This document shows positions 24,334-32,174 of a stretch of DNA of 43,291 bases, piece after piece. This DNA comes from Sinorhizobium terangae (lineage in GTDB: Bacteria; Pseudomonadota; Alphaproteobacteria; Rhizobiales; Rhizobiaceae). Each line of letters starts with the position of its first letter. Within the stretch, counting starts at the first letter, position 1. The DNA is taken from NCBI RefSeq assembly GCF_009601505.1, contig NZ_WITC01000129.1:1-43291 (forward strand), written 5' to 3'. Made by a program: the position numbers and the translations under genes. The notes below the pieces were generated by a model that was not told where the DNA came from, did not search any database, and was given only the letters and a program-made list of their open reading frames with translations.

Positions 24334-26421
24334 ATGAGCCAGTCCAAATCCGCGAGCATCATGGACGCTCGCATTCTCATACCCGCCATCGGCGATGCTT
24401 TTCGAAAGCTCAATCCGAAGACACTTTCCAGGAATCCGGTGATGTTCGTCGTCGCCGTCGTCTCCGCATTGACCACTGTCTTGCTTGTCCGTGATCTGAT
24501 CACGGGCGGAGATAACATCGGCTTTTCCTTCCAGATCGTGATCTGGCTCTGGTTCACCGTTCTGTTTGCCAATTTTGCCGAAGCGGTGGCTGAGGGTCGC
24601 GGCAAGGCGCAGGCGGAGTCGCTGCGGCGCACACGCACGGAAACGCAAGCGAAGCTGCTCAAGGGCGACGATATCAACAACTTCAAGCTCGTTCCCGGCA
24701 CAAGCCTGAAGGTCGGCGACAACGTCCTCGTCGAAGCCGGCGACATCATCCCCTCCGACGGGGAGGTGATCGAAGGTGTGGCCTCAGTCAACGAGGCAGC
24801 GATCACCGGCGAATCCGCACCTGTCATCCGCGAGTCCGGCGGCGACCGGTCCGCCGTCACCGGCGGTACCCAGGTCCTGTCGGACTGGATCCGGGTGCGG
24901 ATCACCGCCGCGGCTGGTTCGACGTTCATCGACCGCATGATCGCGCTCGTCGAAGGCGCCGAACGCCAGAAGACCCCCAACGAGATCGCGCTTAACATCC
25001 TGCTTGCCGGCATGACGCTGATCTTCGTTCTAGCGACGGCGACGATTCCGAGCTTCGCCACCTATGCTGGCGGCTATATCCCGGTTCTCATTCTCGTCGC
25101 ACTCTTCGTCACCCTGATCCCGACGACGATCGGTGCCTTGCTCTCGGCGATCGGCATCGCGGGCATGGATCGCCTGGTGCGTTTCAACGTCCTTGCCATG
25201 TCCGGCCGTGCGGTCGAGGCGGCCGGCGACGTCGACACGCTGCTGCTCGACAAGACCGGCACGATCACGCTTGGCAACCGCCAGGCCACCGAATTCAGGC
25301 CCGTGCGCGGCGTCTCCGATCAGGAACTCGCAGATGCGGCGCAGCTTGCATCGCTGGCCGACGAGACGCCGGAGGGCCGCTCCATCGTGGTGCTTGCCAA
25401 GGAAAAATACGGCATCCGTGCCCGCGACATGGGAAGTCTGCATGCGCACTTCGTTCCGTTCACTGCCCAGAGCCGGATGAGTGGTGTCGATTTCGACGGC
25501 TCTAGCATCCGAAAGGGGGCGGTCGATGCCGTTCTCCAGCACGCCGATCGTACGACTGTGGCGAACATCAACGGCACGGCAAGCGTCGTCGTGCGTGATC
25601 CGCAGGCGGCGCGAGAGCTCCAGGCGATCGCCGACGAGATCGCCAAGTCCGGCGGCACGCCGCTCGCCGTCGTCAAGGACGGCCGGTTGCTCGGCGTCGT
25701 ACACCTGAAAGACATCGTCAAGGGCGGCATCAAGGAGCGCTTTGCCGAACTGCGCCGCATGGGCATTCGCACCGTCATGATCACCGGCGACAACCCGATG
25801 ACGGCCGCCGCGATCGCGGCGGAGGCCGGCGTCGACGATTTCCTTGCGCAAGCCACGCCCGAAAACAAGCTCAGCCTCATCCGCGAGGAGCAGGCCCAGG
25901 GCAAGCTGGTGGCGATGTGCGGCGACGGCACCAACGACGCTCCGGCTCTCGCCCAGGCCGACGTCGGCGTCGCGATGAACACCGGCACGGTGGCGGCGCG
26001 CGAAGCCGGCAACATGGTCGATCTCGATTCCGACCCGACCAAGCTCATCGAGATCGTCGAGATCGGCAAGCAGTTGCTGATGACGCGCGGCGCCTTGACG
26101 ACCTTCTCCATCGCCAATGACGTCGCGAAATACTTCGCGATTATACCGGCGATGTTCCTGGCGTTCTATCCGCAGCTCGGTGCGCTCAACATCATGGGGC
26201 TCGCGACACCGCAAAGCGCCATCCTGTCAGCGATCATCTTCAACGCGCTGATCATCGTCACGTTGATCCCGCTCTCGCTGAAGGGCGTGAAATACCGGCC
26301 GATCGGCGCCGGTGCGCTGCTGTCGCGAAATCTCCTGATTTATGGCCTCGGCGGCATCATTGTGCCCTTCGTCGGCATCAAGGCAATCGACGTCGTCATA
26401 ACCGCGCTTTGCCTCGTTTAA
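24334..26421 (+). CDS. kdpB: KdpB, P-type ATPase catalytic subunit
   Basis: This 695-residue P-type ATPase (class IA) powers K+ uptake through KdpA. The phosphorylated aspartate is Asp306 in DKTGTITLG, next to the position in E. coli KdpB (Asp307). The actuator motif TGES is seen in ITGESAPVI, and the hinge region carries VMITGDNPMTA and MCGDGTNDAPALAQADVGVAMN. Membrane helices flank the soluble domains, with conserved LVTLIPTTIGALLSAIG. It begins 40 bases after the small inter-kdp ORF. The length matches the family (E. coli 682). Fully intact. Confidence 0.98.
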   Translation: MSQSKSASIMDARILIPAIGDAFRKLNPKTLSRNPVMFVVAVVSALTTVLLVRDLITGGDNIGFSFQIVIWLWFTVLFANFAEAVAEGRGKAQAESLRRTRTETQAKLLKGDDINNFKLVPGTSLKVGDNVLVEAGDIIPSDGEVIEGVASVNEAAITGESAPVIRESGGDRSAVTGGTQVLSDWIRVRITAAAGSTFIDRMIALVEGAERQKTPNEIALNILLAGMTLIFVLATATIPSFATYAGGYIPVLILVALFVTLIPTTIGALLSAIGIAGMDRLVRFNVLAMSGRAVEAAGDVDTLLLDKTGTITLGNRQATEFRPVRGVSDQELADAAQLASLADETPEGRSIVVLAKEKYGIRARDMGSLHAHFVPFTAQSRMSGVDFDGSSIRKGAVDAVLQHADRTTVANINGTASVVVRDPQAARELQAIADEIAKSGGTPLAVVKDGRLLGVVHLKDIVKGGIKERFAELRRMGIRTVMITGDNPMTAAAIAAEAGVDDFLAQATPENKLSLIREEQAQGKLVAMCGDGTNDAPALAQADVGVAMNTGTVAAREAGNMVDLDSDPTKLIEIVEIGKQLLMTRGALTTFSIANDVAKYFAIIPAMFLAFYPQLGALNIMGLATPQSAILSAIIFNALIIVTLIPLSLKGVKYRPIGAGALLSRNLLIYGLGGIIVPFVGIKAIDVVITALCLV

Positions 26422-26432
26422 GGATCATGACC

Positions 26433-27002
26433 ATGTTGAAACAACTCAGACCCGCGATCGTCATGATCATCGCATTGACCGCCATAACCGGACTGGCCTA
26501 CCCGCTCGGCATGACCGGGATCGCCCAGGCGCTCTTCCCGTATCAGGCCAATGGTAGCCTGATCGAAAAGGACGGCAAGGTGATCGGCTCGGAGCTGATC
26601 GGTCAGTCCTTCAGCGGTGAGGGCTATTTCCATGGCCGTCCCTCTGCTGCTGGCGACGGGTATAATGCCGCGAGTTCCAGCGGTTCAAACCTTGGTCCCA
26701 CCAATGCCAAGCTGATCGATCGAATGAAGAATGAAGCGGAGGCATTGAAGGCGGAAAACCCCTTGGCGCCGGTACCGATGGACCTCGCGACGACGTCGGG
26801 CAGTGGCCTCGACCCGCATATTTCGCCGGAAGCCGCCTACTTCCAGGTTCCGCGCGTCGCCAAAGCCCGCGGGCTCGACGAAGCAGCAGTCAAGACGCTG
26901 GTCGATGACCATGTCGAACAGCGCGAACTTGGGTTCATGGGCGAACTGGCGGTGAATGTTCTCGCCGTGAACCTTGCACTTGATCGTGTTGGGGCCCAAT
27001 GA
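26433..27002 (+). CDS. kdpC: KdpC subunit of K+-transporting ATPase
   Basis: This 189-residue subunit has one N-terminal membrane helix (IVMIIALTAITGLAYPLGM) and a periplasmic domain with the conserved family segments GSELIGQSF, YFHGRPSAAG, SGSNLGPTN and SGLDPHISPEAA. It assembles KdpA with KdpB and is required for transport. The start at 26433 is preferred because the AAGG motif is then at normal spacing; ATG 26427 would add two residues. It is followed at 52 bases by kdpD. Confidence 0.96.
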   Translation: MLKQLRPAIVMIIALTAITGLAYPLGMTGIAQALFPYQANGSLIEKDGKVIGSELIGQSFSGEGYFHGRPSAAGDGYNAASSSGSNLGPTNAKLIDRMKNEAEALKAENPLAPVPMDLATTSGSGLDPHISPEAAYFQVPRVAKARGLDEAAVKTLVDDHVEQRELGFMGELAVNVLAVNLALDRVGAQ

Positions 27003-27053
27003 CGAATGCGGCCGGGGTCATCCCCGACCTTGATCGCGAGGGAATGCGCCACA

Positions 27054-29759
27054 ATGCCTGACGAAAGACGCGACATCGATACCAGGCCCTCGCCGGAAGC
27101 GCTCCTCGAGGCCGCTCAACGCGAGGCCCGCGGCCGCCTGAAGATCTTTCTCGGTGCCGCGCCCGGCGTCGGCAAGACCTACGAGATGCTGGTTTCGGGA
27201 AGGGCGCGCAAGGCCGAAGGCGGCGATGTCGTCATCGGTGTCGTTGAGACCCATGGTCGCAAGGAAACCCAGGCGCTTGTCGATGGCTTCGAAGTGGTCC
27301 CGCGCAAGAGGGTCAACTACAAGGGACACCTCCTCGACGACATGGACCTCGACGCCATCCTCGCGCGCCACCCGGAACTGGTTCTCGTCGACGAGCTTGC
27401 CCACACCAATGTCGACGGCAGCCGCCATGCGAAACGCTACCTCGACGTCGAGGAGATCCTGGCCCGAGGCATCGACGTCTATACGACCCTCAACGTCCAG
27501 CACATCGAAAGCCTCAATGACGTCGTCGCGCAGATCACGCGCATCCGGGTCCGCGAGACCGTGCCGGACTCGATCATCGATCGCGCCGATGACATCGAGA
27601 TCATTGATCTCACCCCGGACGACCTGATCAAGCGCTTGCACGAGGGCAAGGTCTATTTGCCGAAGACGGCAAAGCGGGCGATCCAGAACTACTTTTCGCC
27701 CGGCAACCTGACGGCCCTGCGCGAACTTGCTTTGCGCCGCACGGCGCAGCGCGTGGACGAGCAGCTTGTAAGCCATATGCAGGCGCACGCCATTCCCGGC
27801 CCCTGGGCGGCGGGAGACCGGGTGCTCGTCTGCGTCGACGAGCATCCGCGCGGCGCGTCGCTCGTGCGCTACGCCAAGCGCCAGGCGGACCGCTTGCGCG
27901 CTCCCTGGGCGGCGCTTCACGTCGAGACGTCGCGCTCGGTCAACCTCTCGGATGCCGATAAGGACCGGCTTGCCGCGCATCTGCGCCTCGCTGAGCAACT
28001 GGGCGGAGAGGCAACGACGATTCCCGGGCAGAACGTGGCAAGCGAAATCCTTCGCCACGCGGCGGCGAACAATGTCACCCAAGTGATCATCGGCAAGCCC
28101 AGCAAGTCCCGCTGGCGCGAGCTCGTCGAAGGATCGGTCTCCCATGACCTGATCCGGCAGGCGGGCGACATCAGTGTGCATGTGATTTCGGGAGCGGCGG
28201 CAGCGGCAGCCGAGCAGCGCGGCATCAAGACGGCGCCGCCTCCGGCGCAGGTCAAGCTCCGACCCTATTTGTTGAGTACGCTCTACATCTCCGCCGCACT
28301 CGCGCTCGGCGCGCTGCTGGACCAGGTTCTGGACGTCCAGAACATAGCGCTCGTCTTCCTGATGGCGGTGCTGACTTCGGCGCTGACCGCGGGACTGTGG
28401 CCAGCGCTCTATGCCTGCGTCGTCAGCGCATTGGCCTTCAACTTCTTCTTTCTCGATCCGCGTTACACGCTGACGATCGAGGATCCGGAAAGTGTTCTGG
28501 CACTGGTCTTCTTTCTCGTGGTTGCCGTGACGGCAAGCAATCTGACCGCGCGCGTCCAACGTCAGGCCGCCGCGGCTCGCCAGCGCGCCAGAACGACTGA
28601 AGACCTCTATCTCTTCTCCAAGAAGCTCGCCAGCACCGGCACGCTCGATGACGTGCTGTGGGCCACGGCCTACCAGATCGCCTCCATGCTGAAGGTGCGG
28701 GTCGTCATTCTCCTTCCGGAGGAAAATTCGATCGAGGTCAAGGCAGGTTATCCGCCGGACGACACACTGGTCGATGCCGATATCGCCGCCGCCCGCTGGG
28801 CATGGGAACATGACCGGCCCGCCGGGCGCGGGGCCGACACGCTGCCGGGTGCAAAGCGCCTCTATCTTCCCTTGAAGACTGGCCGCACGGCGATCGGCGT
28901 GGTTGGGCTCGACAATGACAAGCAGGGACCGCTGCTGACGCCCGAGCAGCAGCGGCTCTTCGATGCGCTGGCCGATCAGGCAGCGCTCGCCATCGAGCGG
29001 ATCCAACTCGTGGCCGACGTCGATCGGGCGAGATTGGCAGCGGAGGCCGACAGGCTGCGCTCCGCGCTGTTGACGTCGATCTCCCATGATCTCAAGACGC
29101 CGCTCGCCGCAATCATGGGAGCCGCCGGCACGTTGCGCGACTATTCCGGCTCTATGCCTGAAGGCGACCGCACCGACCTGCTCTCCACAGTCGTGGATGA
29201 GTCCGAGAGGCTCAACCGTTTCATCGCCAATCTGCTCGACATGACACGCATCGAATCCGGCGCGACCGCACCGACTGCATCCTTCCATTATATCGATGAT
29301 ATCGTCGGCACGGCCTTGCGCCGAGCGGGCAAGATCCTGGCACGACATAAGACGGCGATCGACATACCGGCCGATTTGCCAATGTTGAAGCTCGACCCCG
29401 TCCTGTTCGAGCAAGTGCTGTTCAATCTCATCGACAACGCAGCCAAATACGCTCCACAAGGCTCAACGGTGATGATCCGAGCATGGATCGACGGAGGAGC
29501 GGTTACTCTCCAGGTCATCGATGAGGGCCCGGGCATCCCAGGCGGTGATCTCGAGCGCATATTCGACAGCTTTTATCGTGTTCAAAAGACCGATCACGTG
29601 CGCGCGGGCACCGGACTCGGACTTTCAATTTGCAAGGGCTTTGTCGAAGCCATGGGCGGAACAATCTGTGCCGGAAACAGAACCGATCGGTCGGGAGCGA
29701 TCTTTACGATTTCCATGCCGATCCCGACCGAAGCGAGAAATGTGGAAGGTCTGACATGA
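27054..29759 (+). CDS. kdpD: KdpD, sensor histidine kinase of the kdp operon
   Basis: This 901-residue membrane kinase senses K+ limitation and phosphorylates KdpE. Order of domains: N-terminal KdpD cytoplasmic domain with Walker A GAAPGVGKT (34-42) and the LVDELAHTNVDGSRH segment; a universal-stress-protein-like domain (about 250-375); four DUF4118 membrane helices around 405-500; a GAF-like domain (about 525-650); the HisKA domain with phospho-acceptor His678 in SISHDLKTPLAAI; and the HATPase domain with NLIDNAAKYAP, DEGPGIPG and GTGLGLSICKGF. The ATG at 27054 follows a GAGGGA motif. An in-frame start at 27006 would add 16 residues. Its stop overlaps the kdpE start (ATGA), so kinase and regulator are coupled. 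Confidence 0.97.
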   Translation: MPDERRDIDTRPSPEALLEAAQREARGRLKIFLGAAPGVGKTYEMLVSGRARKAEGGDVVIGVVETHGRKETQALVDGFEVVPRKRVNYKGHLLDDMDLDAILARHPELVLVDELAHTNVDGSRHAKRYLDVEEILARGIDVYTTLNVQHIESLNDVVAQITRIRVRETVPDSIIDRADDIEIIDLTPDDLIKRLHEGKVYLPKTAKRAIQNYFSPGNLTALRELALRRTAQRVDEQLVSHMQAHAIPGPWAAGDRVLVCVDEHPRGASLVRYAKRQADRLRAPWAALHVETSRSVNLSDADKDRLAAHLRLAEQLGGEATTIPGQNVASEILRHAAANNVTQVIIGKPSKSRWRELVEGSVSHDLIRQAGDISVHVISGAAAAAAEQRGIKTAPPPAQVKLRPYLLSTLYISAALALGALLDQVLDVQNIALVFLMAVLTSALTAGLWPALYACVVSALAFNFFFLDPRYTLTIEDPESVLALVFFLVVAVTASNLTARVQRQAAAARQRARTTEDLYLFSKKLASTGTLDDVLWATAYQIASMLKVRVVILLPEENSIEVKAGYPPDDTLVDADIAAARWAWEHDRPAGRGADTLPGAKRLYLPLKTGRTAIGVVGLDNDKQGPLLTPEQQRLFDALADQAALAIERIQLVADVDRARLAAEADRLRSALLTSISHDLKTPLAAIMGAAGTLRDYSGSMPEGDRTDLLSTVVDESERLNRFIANLLDMTRIESGATAPTASFHYIDDIVGTALRRAGKILARHKTAIDIPADLPMLKLDPVLFEQVLFNLIDNAAKYAPQGSTVMIRAWIDGGAVTLQVIDEGPGIPGGDLERIFDSFYRVQKTDHVRAGTGLGLSICKGFVEAMGGTICAGNRTDRSGAIFTISMPIPTEARNVEGLT

Positions 29760-30454
29760 CAGTCTTAACGGTGAAAATACTCGTCGTCGACGACGAGCCT
29801 GCGATTCGAAAGCTGCTGCGAGTCGGGCTGACAAGTGAGGGTTATACCGTAATTGAAGCCATGAACGCCAAGGAGGCGATGAGCCTTGTTGCCAGAGAAC
29901 AGCCGGACCTGATCCTTCTCGACCTCGGTCTGCCAGACATAGCTGGCCACGATCTGCTCGCGAAATGGCGCGGCGATTTCCTGGAGCAGCCGATCGTCGT
30001 TCTCTCCAGCCGCACCGATGAGGTGGGCATCGTCAGGGCCCTCGAGGGCGGTGCCGACGACTACGTCACGAAGCCCTTCGGCATGAAGGAGCTTGCCGCC
30101 CGCATTCGCGTCGCTCTTCGGCACAGACTGCAGCAGCGGGGCGAGAAGCCGATATTCAAGACGGGCGATCTTTCCGTCGACCTGGTGAAGCGGATCGTCA
30201 AGGTGGCCGACAAGGAGGTCAAACTGTCTCCCAAGGAATACGACATCCTGCGCATTCTCGTGCAGTACGCGGGCCGTGTCATCACGCACCAGCACCTGCT
30301 GAACCAGATCTGGGGCGGACCGACTGACGTTCAATATCTCAGGGTCTACGTGCGCCAGCTTCGCCAGAAGATCGAGTGCAGCCCGGATCAACCGCAATAT
30401 ATCACCACGGAAACAGGCGTCGGTTATCGCCTCCGCGAAGCAGAACAGAATTGA
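29756..30454 (+). CDS. kdpE: KdpE, OmpR-type response regulator
   Basis: This 232-residue response regulator activates kdp when phosphorylated by KdpD. The receiver domain (residues 6-120) has acidic residues Asp12-Asp13, phospho-acceptor Asp56 in LILLDLGLP, and the conserved Lys in YVTKPFG. The C-terminal winged helix (about 135-230) shows VKLSPKEYDILRILVQYAG and HQHLLNQIWGG, then LRVYVRQLRQKIE and ETGVGYRLRE. It overlaps kdpD by four bases. An EIIA-Ntr-type gene follows 38 bases later. Confidence 0.96.
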   Translation: MTVLTVKILVVDDEPAIRKLLRVGLTSEGYTVIEAMNAKEAMSLVAREQPDLILLDLGLPDIAGHDLLAKWRGDFLEQPIVVLSSRTDEVGIVRALEGGADDYVTKPFGMKELAARIRVALRHRLQQRGEKPIFKTGDLSVDLVKRIVKVADKEVKLSPKEYDILRILVQYAGRVITHQHLLNQIWGGPTDVQYLRVYVRQLRQKIECSPDQPQYITTETGVGYRLREAEQN

Positions 30455-30492
30455 GGCTCCCGTTCGAGATTGTTCGGGAAGCGGATTGTGAC

Positions 30493-30945
30493 ATGAATAT
30501 ATATGAGATTCTCAAGCCGGAGCATGTTGTCATCAATGTCCATGCTCCTTCAAAGGTCATGCTCATCCATTTCCTTGCGGAGAAGGCGAGCCAGGCAGTC
30601 GGCATCGACGAGGATGAAATATTTCGCGCAATAAACAACCGCGAAAATCTTGGTTCCACGGGAATTGGCCAAGGGATTGCGATTCCGCATACTCCCATTG
30701 CTGGCCTTCAGGCGCCGTTTGCTCTCGTCGTACGGCTCAAGCAACCCATTGATTTCGAGTCCATCGATGATGTCCCCGTGGACATAGTCTGTCTTCTGCT
30801 CACCCCTATGCAAGGCAGTGCCACCCATTTGAACGTCCTTGCCTTGCTCGCGCGAAAGCTTCGCTCATCGGAGACCCTGAGCGCGATACGAGAGGGCTCA
30901 GAACCGGAGGAGGTATACCTGTCGCTGTTGGACGAGAGTGTCTGA
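30493..30945 (+). CDS. EIIA-Ntr (PtsN)-like regulator linked to kdp
   Basis: This 150-residue protein is a PTS EIIA type-2 domain like PtsN. The phosphorylatable His66 lies in the GIAIPHTP motif (E. coli PtsN His73 is in the same GIAIPHG context). Other family landmarks are the N-terminal MNIYEILKPEHVVINV, ENLGSTGIGQ and HLNVLALLARKL. EIIA-Ntr in E. coli and rhizobia binds KdpD and modulates K+ uptake according to its phosphorylation state. This extra copy directly downstream of kdpE therefore probably modulates this Kdp system. There is no PTS transport component nearby. The start at 30493 is supported by the family N-terminus; the RBS is weak, so it may be translated by coupling. Confidence 0.9.
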   Translation: MNIYEILKPEHVVINVHAPSKVMLIHFLAEKASQAVGIDEDEIFRAINNRENLGSTGIGQGIAIPHTPIAGLQAPFALVVRLKQPIDFESIDDVPVDIVCLLLTPMQGSATHLNVLALLARKLRSSETLSAIREGSEPEEVYLSLLDESV

Positions 30946-31017
30946 CGCTTCAACGCTTTAGGTCTTTGTTTTGTGCATATCGTTGACGCAGACCGCTGCA
31001 CCCTCTTGGGCAACATG

Positions 31018-31041
31018 CACTCACTGTCTTCACAGTGAGTG
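31018..31041. terminator. Perfect 10-bp hairpin after the kdp/ptsN-like operon
   Basis: CACTCACTGT at 31018-31027 is followed by a 4-base loop CTTC and its exact reverse complement at 31032-31041. It lies 73 bases beyond the EIIA-Ntr stop. No U-run follows, so it is not a classical intrinsic terminator. It could be a processed 3' end stabiliser or a protein-binding palindrome. Confidence 0.45.
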
Positions 31042-31180
31042 CCGGAAACGAACGGTGTGAACCGATACGAGGCAAAGTGCCTTGTAAGCCGCATCTCTGG
31101 CGGACCGCGAACACGCAATGGGAGTATAATTGGTACGTATATCGCGGCACGACGAGTGCTTTTTAGAAGGAATCGCACCA

Positions 31181-32045
31181 ATGGCCGGTGGTAAATCGAA
31201 GCTACAACAGGACATCACGCCACGCGTGGCAGCCGATCTGCGTTTGAGCTCGGCACCGTTGGAGGTTCCGGAGGTGGTCGGTTACTTGCATCCATAGCAA
31301 TGACCGCCATCGCCACGTTGATTGCCGTTGGAATCGACAGCGGCGTGGCGATCCCGAACATTTCTCTCATATTCGTGGTGCCGGTGGTCGTCGCCGGCGT
31401 AGGCTTCGGCTTGGGCCCATCGCTCTGCTCAGCCGTGCTTGGCGCTCTCGCGTACAACTTCTTTCTGACCGAGCCGCGCTACACGCTGCTCGTCGATGAT
31501 CCGGCAAACATCTGGGCAATAGGCCTGCTTTTTGTCATTGGGCTTATCGTCAGTAGCGTTGCCTATACCTCTCGGCGCAGAGCGACTGATGCGGCACTGT
31601 TGAGGTCCCAAGCGGCGGTGTTGCAAGACTACGGCCGTGCCGTCGTCGCGGCCGCCAGCATGGAGGCGATCGTCTCAACCACCGTCCAAACCCTTGCAGC
31701 GCTTTTCCAAGTTCCTGTCGCCGTGATGACCGTATCGGGGAGTGAAGTGGTCTCCGTCAACGCAGTGGGAGATATTGAGCTTCAGGAGGCCGAATTCGAA
31801 GCGGCGCGCTCCTCATTGGAGATGCGCACTGTCATTCGTGCCGAAACCTACCCAGCTACGGCCTCACGATTTGAATTTTGGCCCGTAAAAAACGTCGACG
31901 GGTCAGTGCGCTGCCATTGGACTGGCGTTCAACCGCAGCGATGTCGGAACCGGAAACTTCCGTCGACATCGTTCGGAGTGTTCTGGCCTTGGCACTTGAT
32001 CGTCAGCATACTCCGAATGGCCGTGATGCTCGGTCTGCATGTTGA
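31181..32045 (+). pseudogene. DUF4118 (KdpD sensor-like) protein, frameshifted
   Basis: A good RBS (AGAAGGA) and ATG at 31181 open the gene, which reads through VPEVVGYLH then shifts near 31293 into MTAIATLIAVGIDSGVAIPN and the membrane segments SLIFVVPVVVAGVGFG and LGALAYNFFLTEPRYTLLVD, homologous to the KdpD membrane domain. A GAF-like region follows to about 31890. Further frame changes near 31900 and 31940 are needed to recover IGLAFN and SVDIVRSVLALALDRQH, which closes the family at the stop 32043-32045. Three frameshifts make it inactive, unless sequencing errors are involved. It would have been a soluble-kinase-free sensor related to KdpD. Confidence 0.75.
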
Positions 32046-32174
32046 GCCGCGAATGGTCACGGTAAAAATCGCAAGCTAAGGGCTTGCGCACGTGAACTGT
32101 TAGGCCGAGACGTCGGCGGCGAACACCAACGAACCGAGCGTGTCTGGCGTGCAGCGTGCCTATCGATCCGTCGG

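Noticed and set aside
27018..29459. 813-codon minus-strand open frame opposite kdpD
   Set aside because: It mirrors the codon structure of kdpD in GC-rich DNA; no domain or start signal.
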